DNA of 64,000 bases from Amphritea pacifica (GCF_016924145.1 NZ_JAFFZO010000021.1:30819-94818), one strand, 5' to 3'. Shown: positions 30,275-41,675, counted from the first letter of the stretch. Notes: generated from the sequence alone by a model not told the origin. Program-made: numbers and translations.

Positions 30275-30643
30275 ATGACGATCAGAAAAGGCCTGCCCCG
30301 CTGGCTCAGCTGGCTCCCTTTTGGCCTGGTCCCTTCTATCTCTCCTGACCATCTGGCGCGAAACCCGGAACAGTACCTGCTCATTGATGTACGCACAAAG
30401 CTGGAGTTTAATAAAAGCCATATTCCCGGCGCACTCTCGATCCCCCTGCACACACTCACTCATGATCTGATAGACAAACTACCCGCAGATAAGCCGGTTA
30501 TCTGTATCTGCCTTTCTGCCCATCGCAGCAAGCCGGCAACACGCAAACTGATCAGAGCGAACTATAGTGCCCGCGAGCTTAGCGGCGGTATGAGGGCCTG
30601 GTGGAAAGCGCACCTCCCTACGGAAAGTTCGGGTGGCAGCTAG
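30275..30643 (+). CDS. Rhodanese-like sulfurtransferase domain protein
   Basis: This single-domain rhodanese has about 122 residues. The DVR motif (LLIDVRTKLEFNKSHIPGA) and the active-site loop C-L-S-A-H-R (C-x4-R) are intact, so sulfurtransferase activity is plausible. No signal peptide is clear. The start is uncertain: an ATG at 30275 or a GTG at 30269, neither with a strong ribosome-binding site. A 26-codon frame upstream ends in an ATGA overlap with the ATG. It is convergent with purL, with a shared terminator. Confidence 0.82.
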   Translation: MTIRKGLPRWLSWLPFGLVPSISPDHLARNPEQYLLIDVRTKLEFNKSHIPGALSIPLHTLTHDLIDKLPADKPVICICLSAHRSKPATRKLIRANYSARELSGGMRAWWKAHLPTESSGGS

Positions 30644-30682
30644 CCCCGAGCAGAATGCGTAGCTTCGGTTCCTGCAACAAAT

Positions 30683-30712
30683 AAACGCGCCTTCCGGCGC
30701 GTTTCGTTTTTT
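30683..30712. terminator. Bidirectional terminator between rhodanese gene and purL
   Basis: The perfect stem AAACGCGCC/GGCGCGTTT with loop TTCC is followed in the plus direction by TTTCGTTTTTT. On the minus strand it is reached just after the purL stop and is followed by TTTATT. It is well placed to end both genes. Confidence 0.8.
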
Positions 30713-30714
30713 AT

Positions 30715-33700
30715 TTAACCCACCCATACCCGGGCATTGCGGAACATCCGCATCCAGGCACCATCTTCTTCCCAATGCCCCGGAGCCCAGCTATTGGTGA
30801 CCGCACGGAACACCCGTTCCGGGTGTGGCATCATGATGGTCACCCGGCCATCAGTAGTGGTCACACCCGTAATGCCATCAGGTGAGCCATTCGGGTTAGC
30901 TGGATAAGACTCAGTCACCCGGCCATAGTTATCCACATAGCGCAGCGCGACTGCGCCAGAACTCTGCAGGTTGGCCAGATGGGTCTGATCGGTGAACTCC
31001 GCCCGTCCCTCACCGTGAGCCACAGCGATCGGCATACGCGAACCAGCCATCCCCTGCAGGAACACAGACTGACTCTCCTGCACCTCAACCATCGCTACAC
31101 GGGCTTCAAACTGCTCAGACATATTGCGCACAAAATGCGGCCAGAGGTCAGCCCCCGGAATCAGCTCATGCAGGTTAGACAGCATCTGACAGCCGTTACA
31201 GATACCCAGCGCGAAGGTATCTTCACGATTGAAGAACGCTTCAAACTGATCCCGTGCACGAGTGTTGAACAGAATCGATTTAGCCCAGCCCTCACCAGCC
31301 CCCAGAACGTCACCGTAAGAGAAGCCGCCACAGGCCACCAGACCTTTAAAGCGCTCCAGCTCAACCCGCCCTTCCAGAATATCGCTCATATGGACATCAA
31401 CGGCAGCAAAACCGGCCCGGTCAAAGGCCGCGCCCATCTCTATCTGGCCATTAACACCCTGCTCACGAATGATCGCCATCTCAGGGCGCACACCGGTCTG
31501 AATAAAGGGTGCCGCAACATTGTCGTTCTGATCAAAGGTCAGTTCAGCATGCAGGCCTGGATTGTGCTTATCTAACAGGGTATCAAACTCCTGCTGCGCA
31601 CAGTCAGAGTTATCCCTTAAAGACTGCATCCGGTAAGAGGTTTCGGCCCAGGCCCGCTGCAAGGTTGTGCGGGACTCGGAATAGATCTCCTCATCATCAA
31701 AATGAACCCGCAGCTCATCATCCAGATTAACCGAACCGATCACCTTGGTGATCTCTGCCAGGCCGGCCGCATTCAGTTCAGTCAGCACACTTTGCAGATC
31801 AGCACGCTTAACCTGAATCACCGCTCCCAGTTCTTCAGCAAACAGGGCAGCTGCAAATTCAGAGCTATCGGTTGCCAGCATATCCAGATTGATATCGACA
31901 CCGGTGTGTCCGGCAAATGCCATCTCGGCAATGGTGGTAAACAGGCCGCCATCGGCACGATCATGGTATGCCAGAAGCAAACCCTGTTCGTTGAGCTCCT
32001 GAATCGCAGTAAAGAACGCCACCAGCTGTTCAGGGTCATCGACATCGGGCACATCCTGGCCAACCTCGTTATACACCTGCGCCAGAGCAGACAGACCCAG
32101 CCGGTTCTGACCGTTACCCAGATCCAGCAGAATCAGGTCCGTCTCGTCAATATCGGTCTGCAATTGCGGCGTCAGCGTCTTGCGTACATCCAGCACCGGC
32201 GCAAAGCCGGTGATAATCAGCGAAGTCGGCGCCGTTACCGACTTATCTTCACCCTCGTCATTCCAGACGGTACGCATCGACATAGAGTCTTTGCCCACCG
32301 GAATGGTAATTCCCAGTTCCGGACACAGCTCCATTCCCACTGCTTTAACGGTGTCGTACAATTTCTCATCTTCACCCGGGTGACCGGCAGCACACATCCA
32401 GTTGGCAGAGAGTTTAATATCGATAATATTGCCGATTCTGGCTGACGCCAGATTGGTAACAGTTTCACCCACCGCCATCCGGCCCGAGGCAGGAGAGTCA
32501 ACCAGCGCCAGCGGCGTCCGCTCTCCCATCGCCATCGCCTCACCGGCATAGGTATCAAACGCAGCGGTCGTCACAGCACAGTTCGCCACCGGTACCTGCC
32601 ATGGCCCCACCATCTGATCACGGGCCACCTGTCCGGTAATAGAGCGATCGCCAATGGTGATCAGAAAGGACTTTGACGCAACAGCGGGAAGCTTCAGCAC
32701 CCGGTCAGCGGCCTCTTTCAGATCGATACCGCTGGCATCAAAGGCTGGCACTTCATAACTGATTCGATTGACCGAGCGGTGCATTTTGGGCGGTTTACCA
32801 AAGAGTACACTCATCGGCAGGTCAACCGGTTTATTGCCAAAATGAGCATCGCTCAGAGTCAGATGTTTCTCATCGGTCGCCGTACCCACAACCGCATAGG
32901 GGCAGCGCTCACGGGCACAGATCGCTTCAAAGCGCGGCATATCTTCCGGCATAACAGCCAGCACATAGCGCTCCTGTGCTTCGTTACACCAGATCGCCAG
33001 CGGTGACATTCCCGGCTCATCATTATTGACGTTGCGCAGCTCAAAATTACCGCCACGCCCACCATCTTTAACCAGCTCAGGGAAGGCATTGGACAGGCCA
33101 CCAGCCCCCACATCATGGATAAAGGCGATCGGGTTAGCATCCCCCTGCTGCCAGCACTGATCGATCACTTCCTGGCAGCGCCGTTCCAGCTCGGGGTTAT
33201 CCCGCTGAACAGAGGCAAAATCAAGATCCGCAGAGGAAGTGCCAGAAGACATAGAAGAGGCTGCACCGCCGCCCAGACCGATCTGCATAGCAGGCCCGCC
33301 CAGACAGATCAGTTTCGCGCCCACATCGATCTCACCTTTATCAACATGATCGGTACGAATGTTCCCGTAACCACCGGCAATCATGATCGGCTTGTGATAA
33401 CCACGCACCTCTTCTCCGGCCGCACCATTAACGCGCTGTTCGAAGGTACGGAAATATCCGTTCAGGGCTGGACGACCAAATTCGTTGTTGAACGCAGCCC
33501 CACCGATGGGACCTTCGAGCATAATATCCAGCGCCGAGACGATCCGCTCAGGCTTGCCGTAATCCGATTCCCATGGTTGTACAAAACCGGGAATCTTAAG
33601 ATCAGACACGGTAAAGCCGGTCAGACCCGCTTTTGGTTTAGAGCCTTTACCGGTCGCGCCCTCGTCACGGATCTCACCACCGGAACCGGTAGCAGCACCG

Positions 33701-34617
33701 GAGTGCGGCGCAATCGCAGTCGGATGGTTATGTGTCTCAACCTTCATCAGGATCTCAATACTTTCCTGATGGTAGCCATACTCTTTAGTTTGCGGGTCAG
33801 GGAAGAAACGCCCGGCCTCAGAGCCCACCATTACCGCTGCATTATCAGAGTAAGCAGAAAGAATATTCTCGCCACCCAGCTCATTGGTGTTACGGATCAT
33901 CGCAAACAGGGATTTTTCCTGAGCTTCGCCATCGATATCCCAGGAGGCGTTGAAAATTTTATGCCGACAATGCTCTGAGTTCGCCTGAGCAAACATCATC
34001 AGCTCAACATCGGCAGGATTCCGTCCCAATTCAGTAAAGCTCGCCACCAGATAATCGATCTCATCATCTGCCAGCGCCAGACCCAGGTCAGTATTCGCTT
34101 TAACCAGTGCATCGCGACCACCAGCCAGAATATCCACCAGCGTCAGCGGCGCAGGCTGATCAGTACGAAACAGCTGGCTCGCCTCATCAACACGACTGAG
34201 CGTCGCCTCAACCATACGATCATGCAACTCTGCACGCACCAGCTCCAGTTCTCCATCACTCAGTGGCTGCTCAGAATGCACAAAATAGGCAGTTCCGCGT
34301 TCCAGCCGTTTGATGCTCTGCAAACCACAGTTTCTGGCTATATCAGTGGCTTTAGAGGACCACGGAGAGATCGTACCCGGACGGGGTATGACTAAAATCA
34401 ATTGACCTGAAGGCTCTTCCACTTTAGCTTTAGGGCCGTAGCAAAGGATACGCTCCAGCGTGTTTTGCTCCTGATCGGACAGGTTATTTTCCAGATCAGC
34501 GAAATGCATAAACTCACCGTAAACGCCGGTGATATGGGCAATTCGGGATTTCAGGGCAGACAGCAGCTTATCGTGACGAAAAGCAGAAAGAGCAGGCGCT
34601 CCACGCAGTACCAGCAT
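30715..34617 (-). CDS. purL: Phosphoribosylformylglycinamidine synthase (large form)
   Basis: This 1300-residue single-chain FGAM synthase uses ATP and glutamine in the fourth step of purine synthesis. The N-terminal domain is followed by the two AIRS-like halves ([32 protein letters not shown]) and a C-terminal class I glutamine amidotransferase. The amidotransferase has its nucleophile in GICNGCQML and the histidine/glutamate in [10 protein letters not shown]. Length matches the proteobacterial large PurL (1295 in E. coli). The downstream neighbour on the opposite side is mltF, a pairing seen in Pseudomonas and relatives. Confidence 0.97.
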   Translation of the reverse strand: MLVLRGAPALSAFRHDKLLSALKSRIAHITGVYGEFMHFADLENNLSDQEQNTLERILCYGPKAKVEEPSGQLILVIPRPGTISPWSSKATDIARNCGLQSIKRLERGTAYFVHSEQPLSDGELELVRAELHDRMVEATLSRVDEASQLFRTDQPAPLTLVDILAGGRDALVKANTDLGLALADDEIDYLVASFTELGRNPADVELMMFAQANSEHCRHKIFNASWDIDGEAQEKSLFAMIRNTNELGGENILSAYSDNAAVMVGSEAGRFFPDPQTKEYGYHQESIEILMKVETHNHPTAIAPHSGAATGSGGEIRDEGATGKGSKPKAGLTGFTVSDLKIPGFVQPWESDYGKPERIVSALDIMLEGPIGGAAFNNEFGRPALNGYFRTFEQRVNGAAGEEVRGYHKPIMIAGGYGNIRTDHVDKGEIDVGAKLICLGGPAMQIGLGGGAASSMSSGTSSADLDFASVQRDNPELERRCQEVIDQCWQQGDANPIAFIHDVGAGGLSNAFPELVKDGGRGGNFELRNVNNDEPGMSPLAIWCNEAQERYVLAVMPEDMPRFEAICARERCPYAVVGTATDEKHLTLSDAHFGNKPVDLPMSVLFGKPPKMHRSVNRISYEVPAFDASGIDLKEAADRVLKLPAVASKSFLITIGDRSITGQVARDQMVGPWQVPVANCAVTTAAFDTYAGEAMAMGERTPLALVDSPASGRMAVGETVTNLASARIGNIIDIKLSANWMCAAGHPGEDEKLYDTVKAVGMELCPELGITIPVGKDSMSMRTVWNDEGEDKSVTAPTSLIITGFAPVLDVRKTLTPQLQTDIDETDLILLDLGNGQNRLGLSALAQVYNEVGQDVPDVDDPEQLVAFFTAIQELNEQGLLLAYHDRADGGLFTTIAEMAFAGHTGVDINLDMLATDSSEFAAALFAEELGAVIQVKRADLQSVLTELNAAGLAEITKVIGSVNLDDELRVHFDDEEIYSESRTTLQRAWAETSYRMQSLRDNSDCAQQEFDTLLDKHNPGLHAELTFDQNDNVAAPFIQTGVRPEMAIIREQGVNGQIEMGAAFDRAGFAAVDVHMSDILEGRVELERFKGLVACGGFSYGDVLGAGEGWAKSILFNTRARDQFEAFFNREDTFALGICNGCQMLSNLHELIPGADLWPHFVRNMSEQFEARVAMVEVQESQSVFLQGMAGSRMPIAVAHGEGRAEFTDQTHLANLQSSGAVALRYVDNYGRVTESYPANPNGSPDGITGVTTTDGRVTIMMPHPERVFRAVTNSWAPGHWEEDGAWMRMFRNARVWVG

Positions 34618-34729
34618 GTTAGTTTCAAGCCTCTTGAGTGTGCCTAACAGATAGGTTGTATGTAGGAGAAAATTAAGGCCGAATTTTACTGAAATAGCGG
34701 ATTAGTTACCAGAAAAAGCCCATTTTCTT

Positions 34730-36244
34730 ATGCGAATAAATTTATTTCACGCCAAAGAGCTTCTTTTCCTGCTGATTTCAGTATCACTGTTTGCGGCTCT
34801 GTTGCTCTATAACCAGAGTCACCACACCCAACTTGATTCAATTCAGAAAAACGGGACACTCAGGGTTGCCACCCGCAATACATCGACAACCTATTATCAG
34901 GACAACAACGGCAACCCCACCGGGTTTGAATATGAACTGCTGAAGGCCTTCGCCGAATATCTGGGAGTAGAGCTGGAACTGATCATTCCCGATACCTTTG
35001 GCGAGGTGTTCACCCTGGTTCAGAACCGTAGCGCCCATATTGCCGCAGCCGGGCTGACCATCACAGAGGAACGAAAAAAAAGTTTCCGCTTCTCACCTGC
35101 CTACGCTTACTCTACTCCCACCCTCATCTATCGAGTTACTCAGGGAAAACCTGAACCAAAAACCATCGCCGATCTTGAAAATAAAAGCATTAAGGTGATT
35201 GCCAACAGCAGCCACGCGGAACTGCTGCGCACGCTGAAACAGACCTACAGCTTTCTCAAATGGCAGGAAACAACCACCAGCAGCGTCACGGAATTGCTTG
35301 AAGATGTGTATGAACAGGAGATCGACTACACCATCAGTGATGACTTTGTTTTCGATGCACAGAAATCCTACTTTCCCGGTCTGAAAAAATCCCTGGTGCT
35401 CAGTAAACCTGAACAGGTAGCATGGTTGCTGATAAAACAGAACGACCAGAGCCTGCAACGCGCCACCGTCCGTTTTTTTGAAGCACCCGCTACTCAGGAA
35501 TTGCTTGTTAAGCTCAAAAAGAAATACCTGACCCGACAAACCCGTCTCGGTTATGTTGATATAGAGACCTTCAGGTCGGACCTGGAATCGCGCTTCTGCA
35601 AGCTGGAACAATACTTCATGATGGCAGAGCAGGAGACCGATATCGACTGGCGACTGCTGGCCTCAATCGCTTATCAGGAATCACACTGGAACCCTAAAGC
35701 GGTTTCCCCCACCGGTGTGAAAGGGGTGATGATGCTGACCAGAGCGGCCGCCAGAGAAGTGGGTATTAAAGACAGGACCCACCCGGCAGAGAGCATTCTG
35801 GGAGGGGCTTACTATCTGCAGAAAGTAATGGCCAAGATCCCCGACAGAATTCAGGGCAAAGAGCGAGTCTGGTTCGCACTGGCCTCCTACAATATAGGTT
35901 ACGGACATCTTGAAGATGCCCGGGTTCTGACCGCACGGGCAGGCAGAGATCCGGACAAATGGAGCGACGTTAAAGAGTTTCTGCCACTGCTGACCCAGAA
36001 AAAATATTATCAGACCGTGCGTCACGGATATGCCCGCGGCTATGAACCGGTTCTCTATGTTAAAAATATCCGCAACTACTATGACCTGCTTGACTGGGAA
36101 CTGCGCAAGGCCAGGATCGAAGCGGCTAAACCGCCACTGAGTCCGGCCGAAAATGAGGGTGAAATAGTGATGCCGGGAACCCCTCTGAACAATGGTGAGG
36201 AAGCGGTTCAGGAGATGATCGATACCATACCCTCAACACTGTAA
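34730..36244 (+). CDS. mltF: Membrane-bound lytic murein transglycosylase F
   Basis: This 504-residue protein has an N-terminal membrane anchor/signal (about 10-28). A periplasmic solute-binding-protein-like regulatory domain (about 35-270; LRVATRNTSTTYY, GFEYELLKAFAEYLG) is followed by an SLT-type transglycosylase domain (about 285-450). The catalytic glutamate is in IAYQESHWNPKA, and GVMMLT and ASYNIGYGH are conserved. It cleaves glycan strands to anhydro-muropeptides. A proline-rich tail follows. It is divergent from purL. Confidence 0.94.
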   Translation: MRINLFHAKELLFLLISVSLFAALLLYNQSHHTQLDSIQKNGTLRVATRNTSTTYYQDNNGNPTGFEYELLKAFAEYLGVELELIIPDTFGEVFTLVQNRSAHIAAAGLTITEERKKSFRFSPAYAYSTPTLIYRVTQGKPEPKTIADLENKSIKVIANSSHAELLRTLKQTYSFLKWQETTTSSVTELLEDVYEQEIDYTISDDFVFDAQKSYFPGLKKSLVLSKPEQVAWLLIKQNDQSLQRATVRFFEAPATQELLVKLKKKYLTRQTRLGYVDIETFRSDLESRFCKLEQYFMMAEQETDIDWRLLASIAYQESHWNPKAVSPTGVKGVMMLTRAAAREVGIKDRTHPAESILGGAYYLQKVMAKIPDRIQGKERVWFALASYNIGYGHLEDARVLTARAGRDPDKWSDVKEFLPLLTQKKYYQTVRHGYARGYEPVLYVKNIRNYYDLLDWELRKARIEAAKPPLSPAENEGEIVMPGTPLNNGEEAVQEMIDTIPSTL

Positions 36245-36372
36245 AGCGACTCTCAGTCCGGCCTCCTGATTCAACAGAGTTTTTGAAACAATCGTATTAG
36301 CAGATCTCCACATCCGCCACAAAGCCGATTACAATGCTGATCTAAACTATCCAACTGAGTAAGCCTGACCCC

Positions 36373-37620
36373 ATGCTTCTTCGACTTATAACGATACTTG
36401 TCGCCGGACTTACTCTCAACATGGCTCCATACAGCCTTGCCGAACCGGAAGATCCTCTTTCTCTGTATTTTGACACCACGATTCCGGAAGCAGGTCACCC
36501 TGACAATCACAAAACTGACAGCAAAGCGCCGCCAGAAACAATAAACAGCAGCGCCACTACAACCGCAGAAACAGATACAACCGCTGTCGTCGATAAAGTA
36601 ACCATCGCGACAACCAAAAGCCCGGTAATTAACAGCTCAGAAACCAAACGCGTAGAAAGAATAAGCTCAAAAACTGATATTTCTGATACCAACAGTACTG
36701 ACGCCCATTCTCCTCAACAAGGCAATGCGCCCACCGCAGGCTTAACGGCTAAAGTCACAAAGCCTGTCGCTAAAACCGGGCCCTATGAGGATGTTATCAG
36801 TATCTGTAAACAGATCGGTGACAAGCTGGGAAGCGTCTCAGCCGCTGATTGCCTCGCCGCAGAGTTTAATCTTCCACGGTTTTACTCAAACCGTCACCTG
36901 CCTCTGCTGGAAAAACATTTTCCTGCCTATCCTGAACCGGAAAAAGCCCCCAGAATTCTGTTCCTGGGCGGCATCCACGGCGATGAATACTCCAGCGTCA
37001 GTATCTCGTTTAAATGGCTGAAAATTTTACAGGAAAACCATAGCGGTATTTTTGACTGGCACTTTATGCCTCTGGCCAATCCCGACGGGTTGTTGCAAAC
37101 AAAATCAACCCGGGTAAACGCCAACAATGTCGACCTTAACCGTAACTTCATCCCGGCAGAAACCGCCATTGATCCCCTGCAACACTGGCAAACCTACGCC
37201 AGAAAACGGGCCCGCTATTACCCGGGCACAAAACCCCTGAGCGAACCTGAAACCAGAGCAATTCACCAGCTTATTGAGGAACTAAAGCCTGACGTGATTG
37301 TCTCCGTTCACGCACCTCACGGCATTCTCGATTATGATGGCACTATCACACCACCGAGGAAACTGGGGCCGCTGCATCTTAAACAGCTGGGCACATACCC
37401 GGGTTCACTGGGTAACTATGGCTGGTTTGTCAAACAGATCCCGGTAATGACCATCGAACTCAAGCACGCCGGTATTATGCCCAGTCAGCACGACATCGAC
37501 AGAATGTGGAGTGATCTCATTCAATGGGTAAAACAACGTACCGAAGGCGATGGCTCTTTGCTGGCCCGCAAGGACCCCCTCAAAAGCGGGTCGGATAACG
37601 GGTTGCAAGTTCGACAGTAA
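36373..37620 (+). CDS. Periplasmic M14-family zinc peptidase, MpaA-like
   Basis: This 415-residue exported protein has a signal peptide (1-23, ending SLA) and then a low-complexity Thr/Ser/Lys-rich stretch (about 30-135). The M14 carboxypeptidase domain has zinc ligands in GGIHGDEYSS (HxxE) and a histidine in SVHAPHG. Substrate residues are in NPDG and VDLNRNF, and the catalytic glutamate is in TIELKHAG. It resembles murein peptide amidase A (MpaA), but is exported, unlike cytoplasmic MpaA. Murein peptide cleavage is therefore inferred. It is next to mltF on the same strand, which supports a cell-wall role. Confidence 0.78.
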   Translation: MLLRLITILVAGLTLNMAPYSLAEPEDPLSLYFDTTIPEAGHPDNHKTDSKAPPETINSSATTTAETDTTAVVDKVTIATTKSPVINSSETKRVERISSKTDISDTNSTDAHSPQQGNAPTAGLTAKVTKPVAKTGPYEDVISICKQIGDKLGSVSAADCLAAEFNLPRFYSNRHLPLLEKHFPAYPEPEKAPRILFLGGIHGDEYSSVSISFKWLKILQENHSGIFDWHFMPLANPDGLLQTKSTRVNANNVDLNRNFIPAETAIDPLQHWQTYARKRARYYPGTKPLSEPETRAIHQLIEELKPDVIVSVHAPHGILDYDGTITPPRKLGPLHLKQLGTYPGSLGNYGWFVKQIPVMTIELKHAGIMPSQHDIDRMWSDLIQWVKQRTEGDGSLLARKDPLKSGSDNGLQVRQ

Positions 37621-37623
37621 CGC

Positions 37624-40602
37624 TCAGGTTGTCATCTGCAGGCGAAGATAGGCCTCAAACGCCTGGGCGTCAACGGGTTGACTAAACAGATATCCCTGTA
37701 TGTAATCACAACCAATATCCGCCAGAACCCGATACTGAGGTTCGCTCTCAACGCCCTCCCCGATCACTTCCAGGCCTAAACCACTGGCCATCATAATCGC
37801 AGCTTTTACCAACGCGAGATCCTCCTTATCGGTTTCAATGTCACGGATAAAGCTGCGATCAACTTTAATACGATCAAACGGCAGGTTTTTCAGGTAACTC
37901 AGAGAGGAGTAACCTGTACCGAAGTCATCCATCGACAAGTCAATACCCATCTGTTTCAGTTCGGCCAACAGCGCCAGGGTTTCCGGATGATTGCCCAGCA
38001 AGACCCCCTCGGTTATTTCGATCTCCAGCATCGACGGATCAATACCTGATTCAAGCACTTTCAGTACCGATGCAACGATACTATTATTCCTGAACTGACG
38101 AGGGGAGACATTAACGGCCAACTTTAACGACAGACCCAGGCGCCGGTTTATATCAGCGATCTGTCGCGCTCCCGTCGTCAATACCCAGTCACCGATGTCG
38201 TTAATAATACCGGTCTGCTCAGCTATCGGGATGAACGTATCGGGACCGATAGCCCCCAGGGTTTCGCTGTGCCATCTCAGTAAAGCCTCGACACCGGATA
38301 CCTGTCGGGTAACGGTATTCACGATCGGCTGGTAATAAACTTCCAGCTCATTACGCTCCAAGGCATGACGCAGGTGCCCCTCGACTTCGAGGCGGTGCCG
38401 GACTTGCTCATTCATAGCCAGGGTATAGAAATGATAGCTACTACCCCCTTCATCTTTTGCACGGTACATAGCGGCATCAGCATTGCGCAATAATATTGCA
38501 GCATCCTCGCCATCTTCCGGGTAAATCGAGATCCCGATACTGGGAGACACCACTAGATCAACGCCCTCCACCAAAAAGGGCTCTGAGTACGCAGAAATAA
38601 TTTTTTGCGCTAGCCTTTCGACATCACTGGTCTGCTGAATCCCCCCCAGCACCACAAGAAACTCATCGCCACCTTGCCGGGCAATGGTATCCCCACCGCG
38701 CAAGACCCCTTCCATCCGTCGGGCAGCCTCGACCAGTAACTGATCTCCCGCATCATGCCCCAGAGTATCATTCACCTTTTTGAAATCATCCAGATCGACA
38801 AATACCACCGCTACTTTGTGCGCCTCGCGCTGTGCTATTTTCATCGATTGATTTAAACGATCCACCGCCAACATCCGGTTGGGCAGATCGGTCAGTGCAT
38901 CGTATTGCGCCTGATGTAAAATGCGCTGTTCCTGTTCCTTACGCAGCGTAACATCCTCTTCTATCGCCAGATAATGGGTGATATGCCCTTCGGGGTCCTT
39001 AACCGGAGATATATGTGCCTGCACCCAAAACTGCTCACCACTCTTCTTTCTATTGAGTAGTTCGCCAGACCAGTCCCGCCCTTCAGTTATCGCCCCCCAA
39101 ATATCACGATAAACAGATTCACGCGTCTCTTCCGAACGCATAATCGCTGGCGTCCGCCCCAACACCTCTTCAAGTTGATAGCCTGATTGCATCAGATAAG
39201 CTTCGTTGACATATTCGATCTGTGCATCCCTATCAGTAATAATCACCGAAACCGGGCTCTGCGCCACTGCCTGTGATAGCTTACGCAACTCAGCCGTGCG
39301 GCTCTCAATCAATACCTCCAGTTCATCGTGAGAGCGGCGAATCGCTTCCTCAGCCACTTTACGGACGGTAATATCCCGGCCAGCCCCGCGATAACCAACA
39401 AACTGGCCATTCTCATCGATGACAGGCTTTCCGCCTATCTGGATATGATGAATTTTCCCACTCTCAGCGATCACTCGCTCCTCAAGCTCATAAAAAGGCT
39501 GATGCTGTTCCAGTGCCTGCCATAGCGCCTGCTTAACTTCACCTCCAATCTCTAAAATCCCCGCCTCTTCAAGTTGCTGTCGGGTTTTACCCAATAACTT
39601 TTCATAGGGGACCCCGGTTATTTCGGAAAAGCGCCTGGAGATGAAAGTAAACATCAGATCGCCATCCATCTCCCAAAACCAGTCTGACGCGGTTTCTGCA
39701 ATGTCACGAATACGTTGCTCACTTATGCGCAATGAGCGCCGTGCTTCCTCTCGCTCGGCCATCTCTTCCTGCAAAGACCGGGTTCGCTCATCGATAATCA
39801 ATTCCAAATTATCGTTTGCCTGGTGCAACTGATCGAGGGCACTGCCCAGTCGTCCCTGCATATAGTTGAAGGACGTTACCATATGATCGAGTTCATCAGG
39901 CTTTCCAGGAGGCTTTCGATCAAGTGTCATCGGCATAAAGCGATTCTGTTCACCCGTACGGGACAAAAATTCCGAAATTTTAACAAGATGGCGAGTGACT
40001 AAACGGTGAATCAGAAACAGAATAAAAAAGGAGACAACAAACGTTTTAATACCCTGGCTTATCAAAATAACAAACGTCCTTTCCAGCAAGCGATCATAGA
40101 TGCCGCTCAGCGTCGCATAAACCGTCAGAACCCCGATCTGCTTCGCTCCGCCAGGCTCTTCATGCACAAGGGGGTACTCTCTGCTTAGCACCCCTGAGCT
40201 GTTTACCTCTCCCACTGATATCGAAAGGCTGTTCGAAACCCCTTTAACGGTTTCATCGACGGTTGCCCGGGATATATCAGGCAAGCTGACCACGCCCTCA
40301 AGCTGACTTCGCAGAAGGCCACTATCCATATTCCACAAACTAACTGAAACCGTTTCGACATAACCGTTTTGAATATCAGAGAAGCGTTGCTCGATCTCAG
40401 AAACACCCATCCGGTAATCGATATAAAGCTGAACCAAAGTCAGTACAAGAGTAATCAGGGAGCTGAACAACAGGATATTGACTAGCAAACGCCAGCCAAT
40501 ACCTGCCCAGGATCGGGAGGCAAAAGAGGGAGGGCTACCTTTCGCATGAGCAGATGAATCTACGCTCTTCTGTGATGGTTCGTCGTAACTAGCTATTGTC
40601 AT
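37624..40602 (-). CDS. Membrane PAS-PAS-GGDEF-EAL cyclic-di-GMP protein
   Basis: This protein of about 992 residues starts at the ATG at 40602, preceded by GAGG; a TTG three codons upstream is the alternative. A transmembrane helix (about 40-63), a periplasmic sensor region, a second helix (about 185-205) and a HAMP-like/coiled-coil stretch lead to two PAS domains (about 300-420 and 440-560). A diguanylate cyclase domain with intact GGDEF (RQGGDEFLVVL) and a phosphodiesterase domain with intact EAL (VEALLRW) and DDFGTGYSS follow. Both catalytic motifs look functional. The gene for a solute-binding-like periplasmic protein lies 38 bases upstream on the same strand, a likely sensor partner. Confidence 0.9.
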   Translation of the reverse strand: MTIASYDEPSQKSVDSSAHAKGSPPSFASRSWAGIGWRLLVNILLFSSLITLVLTLVQLYIDYRMGVSEIEQRFSDIQNGYVETVSVSLWNMDSGLLRSQLEGVVSLPDISRATVDETVKGVSNSLSISVGEVNSSGVLSREYPLVHEEPGGAKQIGVLTVYATLSGIYDRLLERTFVILISQGIKTFVVSFFILFLIHRLVTRHLVKISEFLSRTGEQNRFMPMTLDRKPPGKPDELDHMVTSFNYMQGRLGSALDQLHQANDNLELIIDERTRSLQEEMAEREEARRSLRISEQRIRDIAETASDWFWEMDGDLMFTFISRRFSEITGVPYEKLLGKTRQQLEEAGILEIGGEVKQALWQALEQHQPFYELEERVIAESGKIHHIQIGGKPVIDENGQFVGYRGAGRDITVRKVAEEAIRRSHDELEVLIESRTAELRKLSQAVAQSPVSVIITDRDAQIEYVNEAYLMQSGYQLEEVLGRTPAIMRSEETRESVYRDIWGAITEGRDWSGELLNRKKSGEQFWVQAHISPVKDPEGHITHYLAIEEDVTLRKEQEQRILHQAQYDALTDLPNRMLAVDRLNQSMKIAQREAHKVAVVFVDLDDFKKVNDTLGHDAGDQLLVEAARRMEGVLRGGDTIARQGGDEFLVVLGGIQQTSDVERLAQKIISAYSEPFLVEGVDLVVSPSIGISIYPEDGEDAAILLRNADAAMYRAKDEGGSSYHFYTLAMNEQVRHRLEVEGHLRHALERNELEVYYQPIVNTVTRQVSGVEALLRWHSETLGAIGPDTFIPIAEQTGIINDIGDWVLTTGARQIADINRRLGLSLKLAVNVSPRQFRNNSIVASVLKVLESGIDPSMLEIEITEGVLLGNHPETLALLAELKQMGIDLSMDDFGTGYSSLSYLKNLPFDRIKVDRSFIRDIETDKEDLALVKAAIMMASGLGLEVIGEGVESEPQYRVLADIGCDYIQGYLFSQPVDAQAFEAYLRLQMTT

Positions 40603-40640
40603 TATCCTCAACTAACGGGTGAGGGTCACTCCGACTGCAT

Positions 40641-41360
40641 TTATCCATCCAGCTCCAACTGAGTCATCACAGCCTCAAGCCGTTTTAACACTGCAGGCGC
40701 ATCCGGAAACGTCCGGGATAGCACTAAAAAAACATCCAACCGGGAATAGGTATCGTAAACAGTACCCGCTACGGGTTGCTCAGCCAGTACTTCCTCAGCG
40801 GGACCCTGATAATCAATCAGATATTCGCCGCGTCCCCGCTCAAAGAGCAAAAAGGCCTCAGCGTGGCTCGTTGCCTCCTGGATGATTACGCCATTTTGTG
40901 GATCTCGCAGATACTGACCAAGCCCACCATAACTGTAACCACGGATAGTAATAACACGTTTACCGGCCAGATCTTCCTGCGCGTTTACTGACTGAGAAGC
41001 TTGTCGCCTAAAAACTCGTAACTCCGTACTGGCAACAGGCCGTTCACTAAACAGACAACATGCCTCAAGAGTTGATGCGCGAACCAGCATAGAGAAAGGT
41101 ATGATCCCCTCCTGCAGATACTTAAACAAACGTTTGGCGGGAAGCGCCCTGCTCTGCCACTCGACGCCGGCCTCACTGAACAATTTTTCCGCCACGGTCA
41201 GAAGCGGATTTTTCAGTTGCCCATCAGAGTCACGTTTTGTGGTCCAGACAGATACATCAGGATACCCATACACAAGCACCATTTTCTCAGCTGCCTGGTT
41301 GTTCAACGGCACAATACCGATAAGCACCCCCAACAAGAGTCCGACAAATACTTTACTCAT
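40641..41360 (-). CDS. Periplasmic solute-binding-like protein (SBP family 3)
   Basis: This 239-residue exported protein has a signal peptide (VFVGLLLGVLIGIVPL, cleavage near NQAA). A type II periplasmic binding fold is recognisable from the N-terminal Y-G-Y-P-D-V-S-V-W, an ALPAKRLFKYLQEG segment and AGKRVITIRGYSYGG. No ABC permease or ATPase gene is nearby. Followed by a membrane GGDEF-EAL gene, it is more likely a ligand sensor for that protein than a transporter component; this is inferred. It has a good GGAGG ribosome-binding site. Confidence 0.75.
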   Translation of the reverse strand: MSKVFVGLLLGVLIGIVPLNNQAAEKMVLVYGYPDVSVWTTKRDSDGQLKNPLLTVAEKLFSEAGVEWQSRALPAKRLFKYLQEGIIPFSMLVRASTLEACCLFSERPVASTELRVFRRQASQSVNAQEDLAGKRVITIRGYSYGGLGQYLRDPQNGVIIQEATSHAEAFLLFERGRGEYLIDYQGPAEEVLAEQPVAGTVYDTYSRLDVFLVLSRTFPDAPAVLKRLEAVMTQLELDG

Positions 41361-41675
41361 ATGCCTCCGAAAAACGCCGCCCTTACCCAGTAAAAACCAG
41401 AGTCATCGAGTATAGGAAAATTCCACAGGCTTGTATTCAAGCCAGGTATTAATCATCAATCTTTACAACCCGATTTGAGTAATCGGGCCAATAATCCGAT
41501 AAATTTCATAAACATCATCGAATGTCAGGCCCGGGGCAAAGATCGTATCGTACTTAACAGAGACTGATGATTGATCTGAAACAGTTTTATCAGAATCCAT
41601 TGAACAGACTAAAAAACTATATTTCGTTCAACATCCGTAAAACTCCAGACAGAAAAGAGATCTACCTGAGATATT
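41361..41675. other. Non-coding gap between tadA and the solute-binding gene
   Basis: This 315-base stretch has no supportable gene. It contains an inverted repeat CCCGATT-TGAGT-AATCGGG around 41468-41486 without a following T-run, and otherwise AT-rich sequence that presumably carries the promoter of the solute-binding/GGDEF-EAL pair. Confidence 0.5.

Noticed and set aside
30198-30278. A 26-codon frame before the rhodanese gene whose stop overlaps its ATG (ATGA).
   Set aside because: No ribosome-binding site and no recognisable leader-peptide feature; it may be chance. It is mentioned because the overlap could imply coupling.
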